Source: Treponema sp.
GTDB taxonomy: Bacteria; Spirochaetota; Spirochaetia; Treponematales; Treponemataceae
NCBI GenBank assembly: GCA_017645785.1
Contig: JAGCNW010000016.1
Coordinates: 186,001-250,000 of the forward strand
Reading direction: 5' to 3'
DNA: 64,000 nucleotides
Positions 1-8,235 of this stretch are shown here, one piece after another. Made by a program: the position numbers and the translations under genes. Position 1 is the first letter of the stretch. Each line of letters opens with the position of its first letter. The notes under the pieces were generated by a model. That model was not told the DNA's origin. It worked only from the letters and a program-made list of their open reading frames with translations, and made no database searches.

Positions 1-27
1 TTGTCGGAAGGGCGCGCAAAAACTTTT

Positions 28-762
28 TCAAAAGCAAAACCTCACGTTCCATCTAACCAAGACATGGTTAAAGTAAGCCACCGTCGCAAGAAAATCTGTC
101 ATGCCCAAGTCCAAGAGAAGGCCAAGGCGGACGGCGTCCTTTATGTTGTAGGCCGCGCCAAAAGTCAATTGGGGGCAAAAGAAGCGGGGGTAGCGGTAAA
201 GATTGTAGCTTCCCAGCGAAGTGAAAAGCTCAAGTCCGTTGGGCCAAACTTTGTCAACTTCAACAAACGCAGCAAAGTCATGGTCGGTTATATGAAGGCC
301 TTTTATCGCGTCAAAATTTGTCAGCCTGAATGCGTATCCGTTCCTCACTGTGAATGTAAGGCCCGTGTTGGAAATCCAGCGGATTTCGAATTCTTCCAAT
401 ATGTCGTGTTCCCAATATGTGTTTTTGTAGCGCTGCAAGTGGTATGTGGTCGCCGCTCCAAAGCGCCAAACGCCGTTCTCGCGGCGGCTAATAAATGGAA
501 GATAGTCGCTTCTTAGCGTAAAGTCGCTCGTCCGCGGGTCTAGTTGAAAGGCTGTGAAAAAGCCGAAGGGCTGCCAGTCAAAGTTGTACTGTATTCCAAG
601 CCAATTTTGATTGCGCTCGATTCCCCGGTTGGCTGATTGGGCAATGTCAAATTGCAAGTATTGTTTTGGCTTTTCGCTTTGCGGGAGCGTTTCGATTTTT
701 GCGAACGCAGGAACGGCCGCGATAAAAATTATGGGAATGAAAATAGCTGAAAGTTTTTTCAT
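28..762 (-). CDS. Exported beta-barrel-like protein, family not recognised
   Basis: A protein of 244 residues. The N-terminus is a clear signal peptide (two Lys, a hydrophobic core, an AFA cleavage site near residue 21). The mature chain has many short stretches rich in Trp, Tyr and Phe alternating with polar residues and ends in Phe, which is the usual look of an outer-membrane beta-barrel. I set the start at the ATG at 762 because the open frame above it runs back through a terminator and a tRNA gene; the signal peptide starts exactly there. No good Shine-Dalgarno is visible. It lies just downstream of the tRNA-Ala terminator on the same strand. No enzyme motif or known family is recognisable; an uncharacterised spirochaetal outer-membrane protein is the best description. 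Confidence 0.6.
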   Translation of the reverse strand: MKKLSAIFIPIIFIAAVPAFAKIETLPQSEKPKQYLQFDIAQSANRGIERNQNWLGIQYNFDWQPFGFFTAFQLDPRTSDFTLRSDYLPFISRRENGVWRFGAATTYHLQRYKNTYWEHDILEEFEIRWISNTGLTFTVRNGYAFRLTNFDAIKGLHITDHDFAAFVEVDKVWPNGLELFTSLGSYNLYRYPRFFCPQLTFGAAYNIKDAVRLGLLLDLGMTDFLATVAYFNHVLVRWNVRFCF

Positions 763-788
763 CTCGGATAACTTTTTAATAAAACGCC

Positions 789-816
789 AAAAAAAAACGG
801 CGTTGTTCACGCCGTT
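789..816 (-). terminator. Intrinsic terminator of tRNA-Ala
   Basis: On the minus strand a perfect 7-bp stem (AACGGCG/CGCCGTT, 7-base loop) is followed by a run of T residues. It sits 9 bases past the 3' end of the tRNA gene and before the next gene, so it should end the tRNA transcript. Confidence 0.8.
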
Positions 817-824
817 CAACCAAG

Positions 825-898
<74 letters not shown>

Positions 899-911
899 AA
901 ACAGTAAAGGC

Positions 912-940
912 ATTTTAGTAAAAAAAACAAGTTTTGTCAA
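912..940 (-). promoter_or_regulatory. Promoter of tRNA-Ala
   Basis: On the minus strand TTGACA (940-935) and TAAAAT (917-912) are separated by 17 bases. The expected transcription start is about 7 bases before the mature tRNA 5' end at 898. Confidence 0.75.
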
Positions 941-941
941 G

Positions 942-1120
942 TGGCGCGAAAGAAAAAAAACACTCCCGGTCGCGGCTGCGTCTGGGCGAAACCGCTAGAT
1001 ATCGTCGCTACACACAATTTGCCCCATGTAACTATCTACGTTTGCCGCTGGCGCGGCAGGGGCAAATTGAGTATTTTCGCCAGCCGCCCCGCTTCCTCGC
1101 GTGTTTTTTCTTTTGCGTCA
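942..1120 (+). other. Long imperfect palindrome, candidate structured RNA of about 180 nt
   Basis: This gene-free stretch folds on itself almost completely. Stem 1 pairs 942-963 with 1101-1120 (two bulged A). Stem 2 pairs 972-977 with 1082-1087 and 985-991 with 1075-1081. Stem 3 pairs 1015-1025 with 1059-1069, and stem 4 pairs 1043-1048 with 1053-1058 around a 4-base loop. G-T pairs in stem 1 fold better as plus-strand RNA. Length and shape (closing stem, internal bubble, long terminal arm) recall 6S RNA, but I cannot confirm a family and see no clear plus-strand promoter. It could also be a non-coding mobile palindrome. Confidence 0.45.
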
Positions 1121-1155
1121 CGGCTAAAATTGTTGCTAAATGCCTTTGCTTTTTT

Positions 1156-2001
1156 TTAATTAAAAGAGGCGCGGGTGTAGGGGCTGCCGATCCACATCCA
1201 GACGTCTTCGCCGCTTCCGATGTATTCCTTGCGCTGGCCTTCTATTAAGAATTGCACGCTTTCGACGGTGGCGAATTCTGTGGCGGTGAATACGATTTGC
1301 ATAAGCTGGCCGCGGTAGCCGTCCGCTCCGATGGCGTTAAATTCAAATTCTTCGCTGAAGTTAAGCGCGGCGATTCCGTTCCGCACTGTGGCGCTCAAAA
1401 GGCGGGTTCCTTGGGGAATCAGGCTGACGCTCTTTTCGGAATCCGTGGGGCCGGCCAAAAGGGCCTTGATTGTGTCGGTCAGGGGCGAGTCGCTTTTTGG
1501 AATTTGGCGGACGACGCTCTTTCTGTTTACGTTTCCGTCGGCGTCAACTTGCACAAAGAAAAGCTTGGCTTTTGTCGTCGCCGTCGGCTTTGGCTTTTCG
1601 GGCGCTTTTTCCTCTTCTTTTGTGGAAGCGGTCTCTTGGGCCCGTTCTTCCTCTTTGGGGCTTTCGGTTGCCGGGGCGGCGGCCTGCTCTTGTTCGCTCT
1701 GGGAGTTCAGGTCGTCCAAGTCGTATGTGCCTGGGTCTTGCGTCTCTTTTTGGCCGGGAACGGGAGCCACGTCCACGTCCAAGAGGCCGTTGGATTTGTT
1801 GTCTTTTTTCTTTGTCTCGTAGTTTTGGAGAAATTCCGGAGTGGAGCCGACGACGCGCTCAAAGAAATGCGTTGACTTTAGGTTGGCGGCAAAGTCGTCT
1901 TTTTTTACGAGAAATACTACTATAAGAATTATAATTAGAAGGAGCCAAATCGCGGCAAAGACTCCGTTCCTCTTGGCTTTTTTTGAATTTTTCCCACTCA
2001 T
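1156..2001 (-). CDS. GerMN-domain protein anchored in the inner membrane
   Basis: A protein of 281 residues. After a short basic N-terminus there is one hydrophobic membrane segment (about residues 15-32), then a long acidic, Ala/Glu/Pro-rich linker (to about residue 150), then a C-terminal GerMN domain. The domain is recognised by its pattern: TDTIKALLAGP, then a 'LIPQGTRLLSA' strand and 'ALNFSEEF', followed by the QIVFTATEF helix. GerMN domains occur in spore-germination GerM and in many non-sporulating bacteria; they are extracytoplasmic and of unclear biochemical role, often linked to the cell wall. The start is set at the ATG at 2001 because a 17-bp-spaced promoter ends 7 bases before it, which makes the mRNA essentially leaderless. 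The gene is divergent from the acyl-CoA synthetase. Confidence 0.8.
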   Translation of the reverse strand: MSGKNSKKAKRNGVFAAIWLLLIIILIVVFLVKKDDFAANLKSTHFFERVVGSTPEFLQNYETKKKDNKSNGLLDVDVAPVPGQKETQDPGTYDLDDLNSQSEQEQAAAPATESPKEEERAQETASTKEEEKAPEKPKPTATTKAKLFFVQVDADGNVNRKSVVRQIPKSDSPLTDTIKALLAGPTDSEKSVSLIPQGTRLLSATVRNGIAALNFSEEFEFNAIGADGYRGQLMQIVFTATEFATVESVQFLIEGQRKEYIGSGEDVWMWIGSPYTRASFN

Positions 2002-2008
2002 AAAAATC

Positions 2009-2037
2009 ATTATAGAACAACTTGAATTTCTTTTCAA
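2009..2037 (-). promoter_or_regulatory. Promoter of the GerMN gene, predicted leaderless
   Basis: On the minus strand TTGAAA (2037-2032), 17 bases, then TATAAT (2014-2009). Only 7 bases separate the -10 box from the ATG at 2001, so the start codon lies at or next to the transcription start and no Shine-Dalgarno is possible. Confidence 0.7.
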
Positions 2038-2124
2038 GTTGCGCTACAATTTTTAAGGTTTAGACAAAATCTCAAACTTTGTCATTTTGACATAAAAAGA
2101 CTTATAGCAAAAAGAGGCCCAACT

Positions 2125-4047
2125 ATGATGGACGTTAAAGACAAGACAGTGCCGCGCTTGATTCAAGAAGTGGTAAAAAAGAATCCCGACGCGCCGGCGC
2201 AATATTACAAGAACGCCCAGGGCGAATTTGAATGCTTGACTTACAGCCAAATGTGGCAAATCGCCGTTGACTTTGCCGGCGGCTTGCTTTCTTACAATGT
2301 TCAGCGCGGCGAGCGCTTGGGCCTCATCAGCGAAGACTGCAAGGAATGGCAGCAGGCAGACTTGGGCCTTTTGTCAATCGGAGCCGTAGACATTCCCCGC
2401 GGAACGGACGCCAGCCCTTCCGACCTAAAATACATTTTGTCATTCACAGAATGCCGCATCTGCATTGTTCAGACAAACGCCGCGGCCAAGAAAATCCTTG
2501 ACCTCAAGGCCGACTTGCCAGACCTTAAGTATTTTGTGATGTTCGAGCAGCCCGGCCAGGAAGTCTTGGACTTGGCAAAGGCCGCCGGAATCGTTGTCCA
2601 TCCCTTTGAAGAAATTTTGGAAAAGGGCTGCGCCTACAACAAGGAAAATCCTTCGGCCTTTGAAAACGAAATCGCAAAAGGCAATTGGGACGACACGGCC
2701 GCGATTATCTTTACCAGCGGAACGACAGGCGTTCCCAAGGGCGTGACCTTAAGCCACGGAAATTTCTTGACCCAGCTTGTCGAAGTAACAGACCGCATCA
2801 AATTGCATCCCGGAGAGAACGCGCTTGCCATTCTTCCTGTTTGGCACGTTTACATGCGCGAGGTTGAATACGTAATCTTGAGCCAGGGCTGCGCGATGAC
2901 TTACTCAAAGCCGATCGGAAAGATTTTGCTTGAGGACATACTCAAGACAAATCCGGTAATTTTGCCCGGCGTTCCCCGCGTATTCGAAGCCGTCATGGAA
3001 GGCATTGAGCGAAAGATGCGCCGCACAGGCGGAATCACGCTAAAGCTTTACAACTTTTTTGTCCGCGTCGCGATTTTGCATTCCCGCATGCAAAGAAAAA
3101 TGCTCCGCCAAAATTTTATGCCGCGCCAAGAAATCACTCCCATTTGGTGGATTTTGTTCTTGATTCCGTGGATTCTTTTGCTTCCTCTAAAGCTTTTGGG
3201 CGGAGCGCTTGTATTCAAAAAAATCCGCGCCATGCTCGGAAAGAATTTCCGCGCCGGAATCGCGGGCGGCGGCGCCTATCCCAAAAACGTTGACGAATAC
3301 TTTTGGGCCTTGGGCATTAAAATCGTCGAAGGCTACGGCCTTACCGAAACCGCTCCGATTGTAAGCGTTCGCCACATCACAAAGCCGGTCTTTGGATGCA
3401 TCGGCCGCCCGCTTTACGGCATCAACGCCCGCATTGTTGATATGGAAGGAAACGACGTCGGCAAGGGAAAGAAGGGCGTCCTTCAGATTAAGGGCGGAAC
3501 GGTTATGAAAGGCTACTACAACCGTCCCGAACTTACCGCGAAAGTCATCGATTCCGACGGCTGGCTTGACACCGGCGACCTTGCCATTATCGGCATGGGC
3601 GGCGAGCTTAAGATTTTGGGCCGCGTCAAGGATACGATCGTTTTGCGCGGCGGCGAGAACGTCGAACCCCTTCCGTTGGAAATAAAGCTTGAGGAATCGG
3701 TTTACATCCAGACAGCCGTCGTTCTTGGCCAGGACCAGCGCAATTTGGGCGCCTTGATTCTTCCCAACCAAGAGGAATTGGAAATCTGGGCAAAGCAAAA
3801 CAACGTCGCTTTCGCCTCTTTTGAGGATTTGCTCAAAAAAGAGGAAACCTATAAATTCTTGGATTCCATCGTTCGCGAAATCATCAGCTCAAAGAACGGA
3901 TTCCGCGCCTTTGAGCGCATTCCTCGCTTTGCCCTTTTGTCCAAGCCCTTTGAGGTTGGCCGAGAGCTTAGCGCCAAGCAGGAATTGATGCGCTACAAAA
4001 TCAGCGAGATTTACGCCAAAGAATTGAAGAACGTTTTTAAGGAATAG
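2125..4047 (+). CDS. Long-chain-fatty-acid--CoA ligase (AMP-binding family)
   Basis: A protein of 640 residues. It should activate fatty acids with ATP through an acyl-AMP intermediate and pass them to CoA. The AMP-binding P-loop is seen near residues 194-206 (FTSGTTGVPKG), followed by 'GYGLTETAP' (motif A5), 'GWLDTGDLA' with the conserved Asp, and 'LGRVKDTIVLRGGENVEPLP', where the start of the C-terminal lid normally lies. Length agrees with bacterial FadD-like and FACL enzymes of the eukaryote-like class. A hydrophobic stretch near residues 335-360 may peripherally attach it to the membrane. AGAGG lies 7 bases before tandem ATG codons at 2125 and 2128. In spirochaetes such enzymes recycle host-derived fatty acids; the substrate here is not evident. 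Confidence 0.88.
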   Translation: MMDVKDKTVPRLIQEVVKKNPDAPAQYYKNAQGEFECLTYSQMWQIAVDFAGGLLSYNVQRGERLGLISEDCKEWQQADLGLLSIGAVDIPRGTDASPSDLKYILSFTECRICIVQTNAAAKKILDLKADLPDLKYFVMFEQPGQEVLDLAKAAGIVVHPFEEILEKGCAYNKENPSAFENEIAKGNWDDTAAIIFTSGTTGVPKGVTLSHGNFLTQLVEVTDRIKLHPGENALAILPVWHVYMREVEYVILSQGCAMTYSKPIGKILLEDILKTNPVILPGVPRVFEAVMEGIERKMRRTGGITLKLYNFFVRVAILHSRMQRKMLRQNFMPRQEITPIWWILFLIPWILLLPLKLLGGALVFKKIRAMLGKNFRAGIAGGGAYPKNVDEYFWALGIKIVEGYGLTETAPIVSVRHITKPVFGCIGRPLYGINARIVDMEGNDVGKGKKGVLQIKGGTVMKGYYNRPELTAKVIDSDGWLDTGDLAIIGMGGELKILGRVKDTIVLRGGENVEPLPLEIKLEESVYIQTAVVLGQDQRNLGALILPNQEELEIWAKQNNVAFASFEDLLKKEETYKFLDSIVREIISSKNGFRAFERIPRFALLSKPFEVGRELSAKQELMRYKISEIYAKELKNVFKE

Positions 4048-4081
4048 AAATTCGCTTGTAACCTTGCGGCAGTCAAATTTG

Positions 4082-4110
4082 TTGACAATAAAAAGCCGTG
4101 GGGCTATAAT
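4082..4110 (+). promoter_or_regulatory. Strong consensus promoter of the LPP20/LpoB-like operon
   Basis: TTGACA at 4082-4087 and TATAAT at 4105-4110 with exactly 17 bases between them: a full consensus sigma70 promoter. The leader is about 36 bases and carries GGAGG 6 bases before the ATG at 4153. It suggests constitutive high expression of the exported proteins downstream. Confidence 0.88.
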
Positions 4111-4152
4111 TTAATTTACGCGTTAAAATAGTTTTTAGTTTGGAGGAAGTAA

Positions 4153-4875
4153 ATGAAAACTAAAGTGCTTGCTGTTGCGTCATTGTTGGCGCTTTTTCTC
4201 TCTTTTAACGTCTTTGCCGCAAAAAAGGGCAAGGAAGCCAAGGTTAAGATTGAAATCATCAACCGCCCGGGCATGGCGCTCGGAACAGACATCCCTGACT
4301 GGGTTCAGGCTGTTTTGGAAGGCGAAAACAAGAAGGTCGCCAAGGCTCTCAAGGTTGACTTGAAAGACTACCAGATTTTCGTTTTCTCTAACCAGGGAAA
4401 TGATTTGGAATTCCTCAAGACTTGGACAGACCAGGTTGACGTTCAACGCCAGGTAGCCAACTCATTCTCAATCGCCGTCGGCCAGAGCGCCAACGCCGTT
4501 TTCCAGGGAACAAGCGGTGACGAAAACAAGAAAAAGATGGCCATCGACCAGACAATCAAGGCCCTTTCTACAATCGAGATGAACGGTTTGCTCAAGGAAT
4601 CTCAGTATTGGATTCAGTTCCGCAAGCCCAAGCAGGGAATGAAGGTTACAAAGAAGTCTCCCGACAGCGCCTACGACTATTACTATGAGTATTATGTTGT
4701 GTTCGTAATGAAGCGCAGCATTTACGACAAGCAGTTGGACGCCGCTTTGAACGGAGTTGACGACAACGCTTCAGAGACTGTTCTTTTGAAGAAGGCTTTG
4801 AGCGAGAATCTTCGCGCTCCTTTGATCGACAAGGCTGTTGATCCTACTGTTGAATATTCTTTTGACGAAGAATAG
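4153..4875 (+). CDS. Exported LPP20-like protein, first gene of a five-gene cluster
   Basis: A protein of 240 residues with a signal peptide (MKTK, hydrophobic core, cleavage after FAA near residue 23) and no lipobox Cys. The mature part begins with an 'IPDWVQAV' motif and continues with an alpha/beta pattern (DYQIFVFSNQGNDLEF, then an internal helix around residues 95-120), as in LPP20-type domains that also occur in Helicobacter and Vibrio surface proteins. It is followed by a strong hairpin terminator that probably reduces, rather than stops, expression of the four downstream genes. The operon makes the product likely part of an envelope complex with the LpoB-like protein. Function beyond the envelope is not known. 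Confidence 0.6.
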   Translation: MKTKVLAVASLLALFLSFNVFAAKKGKEAKVKIEIINRPGMALGTDIPDWVQAVLEGENKKVAKALKVDLKDYQIFVFSNQGNDLEFLKTWTDQVDVQRQVANSFSIAVGQSANAVFQGTSGDENKKKMAIDQTIKALSTIEMNGLLKESQYWIQFRKPKQGMKVTKKSPDSAYDYYYEYYVVFVMKRSIYDKQLDAALNGVDDNASETVLLKKALSENLRAPLIDKAVDPTVEYSFDEE

Positions 4876-4883
4876 TTGAATTT

Positions 4884-4925
4884 AGCCTCGGAAAAGCGTC
4901 GCTTTTTCGGGGCTTTCTTTTTTTT
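4884..4925 (+). terminator. Intercistronic terminator or attenuator
   Basis: A 14-bp hairpin (AGCCTCGGAAAAGC with GCTTTTTCGGGGCT, loop GTC) is followed by TTCTTTTTTTT. The U tract ends directly against the Shine-Dalgarno of the next gene (GAGG at 4928-4931), so termination would set the ratio of the highly expressed first gene to the rest of the operon. Confidence 0.8.
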
Positions 4926-4940
4926 ATGAGGAATTATAGT

Positions 4941-5540
4941 ATGAGAAAGTTTTTGTTTTCCCTTTTGATTGCGATTTCTGTTTTGAACGCGGCCAGCGCC
5001 AAAGCGGTAAAGCGCGGCGGAGCTGGAGACCTCACTCCGTATCTTAGCGAGACCGACTGCCGAGCGATTTGCAAGGACATTGTAGGCCAGGTCATCAAGA
5101 ATCCCCGCGTTGAGAAATTTGAAGAAAAAAACGGCCGCGCTCCGGTCGTCACCATTGGAAAAATCAAGGACCAGACTGGCGAATTCTTTGACACGCAGAT
5201 TATCGCCAACAGCCTTAAGACAGCCGTTCTTAACAGCGGCGTGCTTGAGTTTATGGCCAACTCCGACATCCGCAACGAAATGCGTGACGAAGTCATCAGC
5301 CAGCAGGACCATGCCGCCGAAGACCAAGCCAAAGAGTTGGACGAAGAAGACGCGGCCGACTACATGCTTACAGGCTCTGTAAAGCTTATGGTTCAGAACA
5401 ATGGAAAAAAGCAAGAGCGCACCTACATTGTGAACATCGAGCTTACAGATTTGCAGACACACAGAACTGTCGCGATGTTTGAGCCTTCTGAAGAGACAAA
5501 AGACTATCTTAAGAAGACTGCCGCTATAAAAAGCAAATAA
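4941..5540 (+). CDS. LpoB-like penicillin-binding-protein activator family protein
   Basis: A protein of 199 residues. The N-terminal signal peptide ends near ASAKA (residue 20) and has no lipobox Cys, unlike enterobacterial LpoB, which is an outer-membrane lipoprotein that activates PBP1B. The fold signature is seen in order: 'APVVTIGKIKDQTGEFFDTQIIANSLKTAVLNSG', a strand-helix region typical of the LpoB/YcfM family, then 'ADYMLTGSVKLMVQNNGKKQ' and 'YIVNIELTDLQTHRTVAM', the closing strands. The ATG at 4941 is chosen over an upstream frame extension because GAGG lies 9 bases before it. It is in an operon with two LPP20-like proteins, a combination also seen in gamma-proteobacteria. Whether it touches a spirochaetal PBP is inference. 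Confidence 0.72.
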   Translation: MRKFLFSLLIAISVLNAASAKAVKRGGAGDLTPYLSETDCRAICKDIVGQVIKNPRVEKFEEKNGRAPVVTIGKIKDQTGEFFDTQIIANSLKTAVLNSGVLEFMANSDIRNEMRDEVISQQDHAAEDQAKELDEEDAADYMLTGSVKLMVQNNGKKQERTYIVNIELTDLQTHRTVAMFEPSEETKDYLKKTAAIKSK

Positions 5541-5557
5541 TTCCATAGGAAATTAAA

Positions 5558-7180
5558 ATGAAAAAAATTATAAAGACAGCCGTAATCTCGGCTGTTGTCC
5601 TCTCTTTGTTCGCGGCCTACGCGGCTCCTAAAAAAGCCAAGGCCGATTCTGAATCTACTGAAAAAGTTGAAGCCGTAGAAAAAACCGCCAAGGCCAAAAA
5701 AGAAAAGAAGGCTAAAAAAGAAGCCGCCCCAAAAGAAGACGGCAAGGCCAAGGAAGAAAAAGCCAAAAAAGAAAAGCCTGCGAAGGCTGAGAAGCCCGCG
5801 AAAGAAAAGCCGGCTAAGCCCGCCAGCAAACCCGCCGCTCCAAAAAAAGTGAAGTTTGACGAAGCGAAATACAACGAGGCTTTTCAAAACGGCGACTACA
5901 ATATGTGCGCCGCCATGCTTCTTGGAAAGGGCGACAAAAAGAACGAAATAAAGGATTTCCTTGACGTTGACATGCTCTTGTACCACGAGGCTGATTACCA
6001 AGATTCTGGAAAAGGCTTCCTTGAGACTTACGCAAAAATGCAGCAGGCCACCGTGTCGTTCAACGCGAGCGAAGAAGGCAAGGCCGCCAAGTCTAGCGGA
6101 GTCAACAGAAAATACAAGGGCGCCGAATACGAGCGCTATTTGGCTTGGTCAATGCGCCTCGCCTGCGCCTTGAGCATGCAGCGCGATGACGTAGCCAAAG
6201 GAATTATGAACGATTATGTCGGAACTTTCATGCAGGAGATTCAAGAGCTTAGAGCCAAGAACGCCCAGTTTGAGGCCGAGGCTGAAGCCGCCCTTCAAAG
6301 CGACGAGTATAAGGAAGCCAAGGAAAAGCTTTCTTCATCGGGCGTAAACCTTTCTTTTGTCGAGGCTCCCAAAAAGAGCGACGAAAAATACGAAAGCTCT
6401 CCTTTCTTCAATTATTTGGGAACTGTCGCTTACGCGGCATACGGCGACATAGACCACGCTGAGGAATTTGGCGCGGTTTATAAAGTTCCGCGCGTCGATG
6501 AAATAACAAAGATCCCTGCTGGCAAGGGCCGCTTGGAAGTCGTCGCCCTTTCTGGAATGATTGGAAAGCGCGAAGACGTCAGCGAAGGAAAAGAGCCCCA
6601 GGCCACTATGCTCCCGATTCCTGTTTTGAACAGAACGATTCCTCTTTACACAAAAATCGCCTATCCGGTTTTTGACAAGAACGCCCAAAAACACAACATC
6701 AAGTCTGTGCGGGTTCTTTTGTCAAACGGAGCGTCGTCAAACGCGACTCTCATAGAAGACTTTGACGACGCGGTAAGAATTGACGTAGCGCAAAAAGCTT
6801 ACGGCGATTACAACCGTTCCGTGTTTAGAAACGTTGTCAAAAACTCAGTTGTGACCGCTTCTGTAATCGCGGCGGGAATCGCGCTTAACCAAGCCTCTCA
6901 AAAGAGTCCTCTTGCCGCCGCCATCGCGCAAGTCGCCTTTGACGCTGCTGTTGACGCCGCGGCCAACGCCGTCGCTGACAAAGAACGCGCCGACATTAGG
7001 CAGGGCGTATATTTCCCCAACAAGGCAAGCCGAGCGGGCTTCTCTGTCGCTCCTGGAATTTATAACGTCACAGTTGAGTATCTTGACGCCGCAGGAAAAG
7101 TTGTGGAAACAAAGACGATTGAAAACGTAGAGGTTCAAGCCGGAAAAGTTAGCGTGAGGGTTTCTTCATGCGAAAAGTAA
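5558..7180 (+). CDS. Exported protein with Lys/Ala-rich N-terminal tail, COG3014-like
   Basis: A protein of 540 residues. A signal peptide (to about residue 22) is followed by a highly charged low-complexity tail, residues 25-105, of Lys, Ala, Glu and Pro. The globular part starts with 'FDEAKYNEAFQNGDYNMCAAMLLGKGDKK', continues with a helical repeat-like region up to residue 260, and has a hydrophobic Ala-rich segment near residues 425-475. The C-terminus is a beta-rich tail. In other bacteria an LPP20-LpoB pair is accompanied by a protein of this size and layout (COG3014); my assignment rests on the neighbourhood and general layout only. The basic tail could bind peptidoglycan or teichoic-like polymers, which is inference. 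Its stop overlaps the next start by 13 bases. Confidence 0.5.
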   Translation: MKKIIKTAVISAVVLSLFAAYAAPKKAKADSESTEKVEAVEKTAKAKKEKKAKKEAAPKEDGKAKEEKAKKEKPAKAEKPAKEKPAKPASKPAAPKKVKFDEAKYNEAFQNGDYNMCAAMLLGKGDKKNEIKDFLDVDMLLYHEADYQDSGKGFLETYAKMQQATVSFNASEEGKAAKSSGVNRKYKGAEYERYLAWSMRLACALSMQRDDVAKGIMNDYVGTFMQEIQELRAKNAQFEAEAEAALQSDEYKEAKEKLSSSGVNLSFVEAPKKSDEKYESSPFFNYLGTVAYAAYGDIDHAEEFGAVYKVPRVDEITKIPAGKGRLEVVALSGMIGKREDVSEGKEPQATMLPIPVLNRTIPLYTKIAYPVFDKNAQKHNIKSVRVLLSNGASSNATLIEDFDDAVRIDVAQKAYGDYNRSVFRNVVKNSVVTASVIAAGIALNQASQKSPLAAAIAQVAFDAAVDAAANAVADKERADIRQGVYFPNKASRAGFSVAPGIYNVTVEYLDAAGKVVETKTIENVEVQAGKVSVRVSSCEK

Positions 7181-8235
7181 ATTGTTTTGCGAAGGCGCTT
7201 CTTTGTCTTTGCATATTGTTGGCCGGCGGACTCGTTTTTGCCGCCAAGAAGAATGACAAACCCAAGGCTACAAAAATGCCGGAATGGGTCAACCAGGCGT
7301 CCGCCGTATATCCAAACGCTTCTTTCATAACTTATGTCGGAAGCGGACCGGACAGAGACTCGAGCGAAGTCAAAGCCTTGCAAGGCTTGGCTTCGGTTTT
7401 TGGCCAGGCGATAAAGTCTGAGTCAACCGCTTCCAGCAGAATGGTTCAGGCCAAGGCGGACGGTCTTGTGGCCACCGCCAACGTTCAGGCTTTTAGCCAA
7501 GACGTAAAGCGCAAGATTGACGTTGACAATTTGATTGGCGTTGAGACAAAGGAATTTTGGCAAGACGTTCCAAACGCAACTTGGTACGCGATCGCGGTTT
7601 TGGAAAAATCAAAGGCCGTTGACATTTACACGACTATGATTAAAAAGAACGCGTCCGCCATTTCTACAGTTTTGAAGAACGCGGCTTCGGACAAAGCCTC
7701 GCTTGACGGATTCGGCTCGTACGACTTTGCTGAAGACATCGCGCTCGAAAACGAAAAGAGCTTGCAAAAGCTTTCGGTCATCGACCCTTCTTGCGTTGAC
7801 AGCCTAAAGTCTTATTGTCCGTCTTCCAAAAAGATTCACGCCGAAAAAATGGAAATAGCCAAGCAGATTCCGATTTGCGTTCAAACTTACAACGACGATC
7901 ACGGCCGCTACAAAGAGGCCTTTAGCCAAGCGATTGCGGAGGCGGGCTTTAAGGGAACTTACGACGCTTCCGTCCGCTACACCTTGATCGCCAAATTTGA
8001 GTTTGAGCGGGCTGACACGACTGACAAAAAGACAATCCGCTGCCGCTATAACTGCGAAAGCTACATTTTGGACACAAAGACCAGCCATCAAATCGTTCCG
8101 TTCACTATAAAAGGCCGCGAAAGCCATGTGGACTACGGCGAAGCCCAGCACAAGGCCGAAGCCTCTATGATCGCTAAAATCAAAAAGGACTTTTCAAAAG
8201 CCTTTTATGACTACATAAGGTCGGCTGCGGAATGA
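7168..8235 (+). CDS. LPP20 family exported protein
   Basis: A protein of 355 residues with a signal peptide (hydrophobic LCLCILLAGGLVFA, cleavage near residue 25). Right after it comes the LPP20 hallmark 'MPEWVNQASAVYPNASFITYVGSGPDRDSSEVKALQGLA', that is, PxW...fitgvG followed by an Ala-rich helix that contains the 'A..A...la' spacing. A Trp-Tyr-Ala-Ile-Ala-Val-Leu strand follows. The C-terminal half (residues 205-355) is a second alpha/beta region with 'YTLIAKFEFER', as in proteins where a LPP20 domain is joined to a curli-assembly-like domain. It overlaps the preceding gene by 13 bases and the next gene by 4, so all are translationally coupled. Confidence 0.75.
   Translation: MRKVNCFAKALLCLCILLAGGLVFAAKKNDKPKATKMPEWVNQASAVYPNASFITYVGSGPDRDSSEVKALQGLASVFGQAIKSESTASSRMVQAKADGLVATANVQAFSQDVKRKIDVDNLIGVETKEFWQDVPNATWYAIAVLEKSKAVDIYTTMIKKNASAISTVLKNAASDKASLDGFGSYDFAEDIALENEKSLQKLSVIDPSCVDSLKSYCPSSKKIHAEKMEIAKQIPICVQTYNDDHGRYKEAFSQAIAEAGFKGTYDASVRYTLIAKFEFERADTTDKKTIRCRYNCESYILDTKTSHQIVPFTIKGRESHVDYGEAQHKAEASMIAKIKKDFSKAFYDYIRSAAE

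Noticed and set aside
1-516. Open frame of 171 codons on the plus strand at the left edge
   Set aside because: It is antisense to the signal-peptide barrel protein and has no RBS or family features; it is a shadow of that gene.
2087-2115. TTGACA at 2087 as promoter of the first acyl-CoA synthetase gene
   Set aside because: No acceptable -10 hexamer lies at 16 to 18 bases; the promoter of this gene remains unassigned.
3187-3798. Long minus-strand frame inside the acyl-CoA synthetase gene
   Set aside because: The plus-strand gene has all motifs of its family; the minus frame shows no domain and comes from codon bias.
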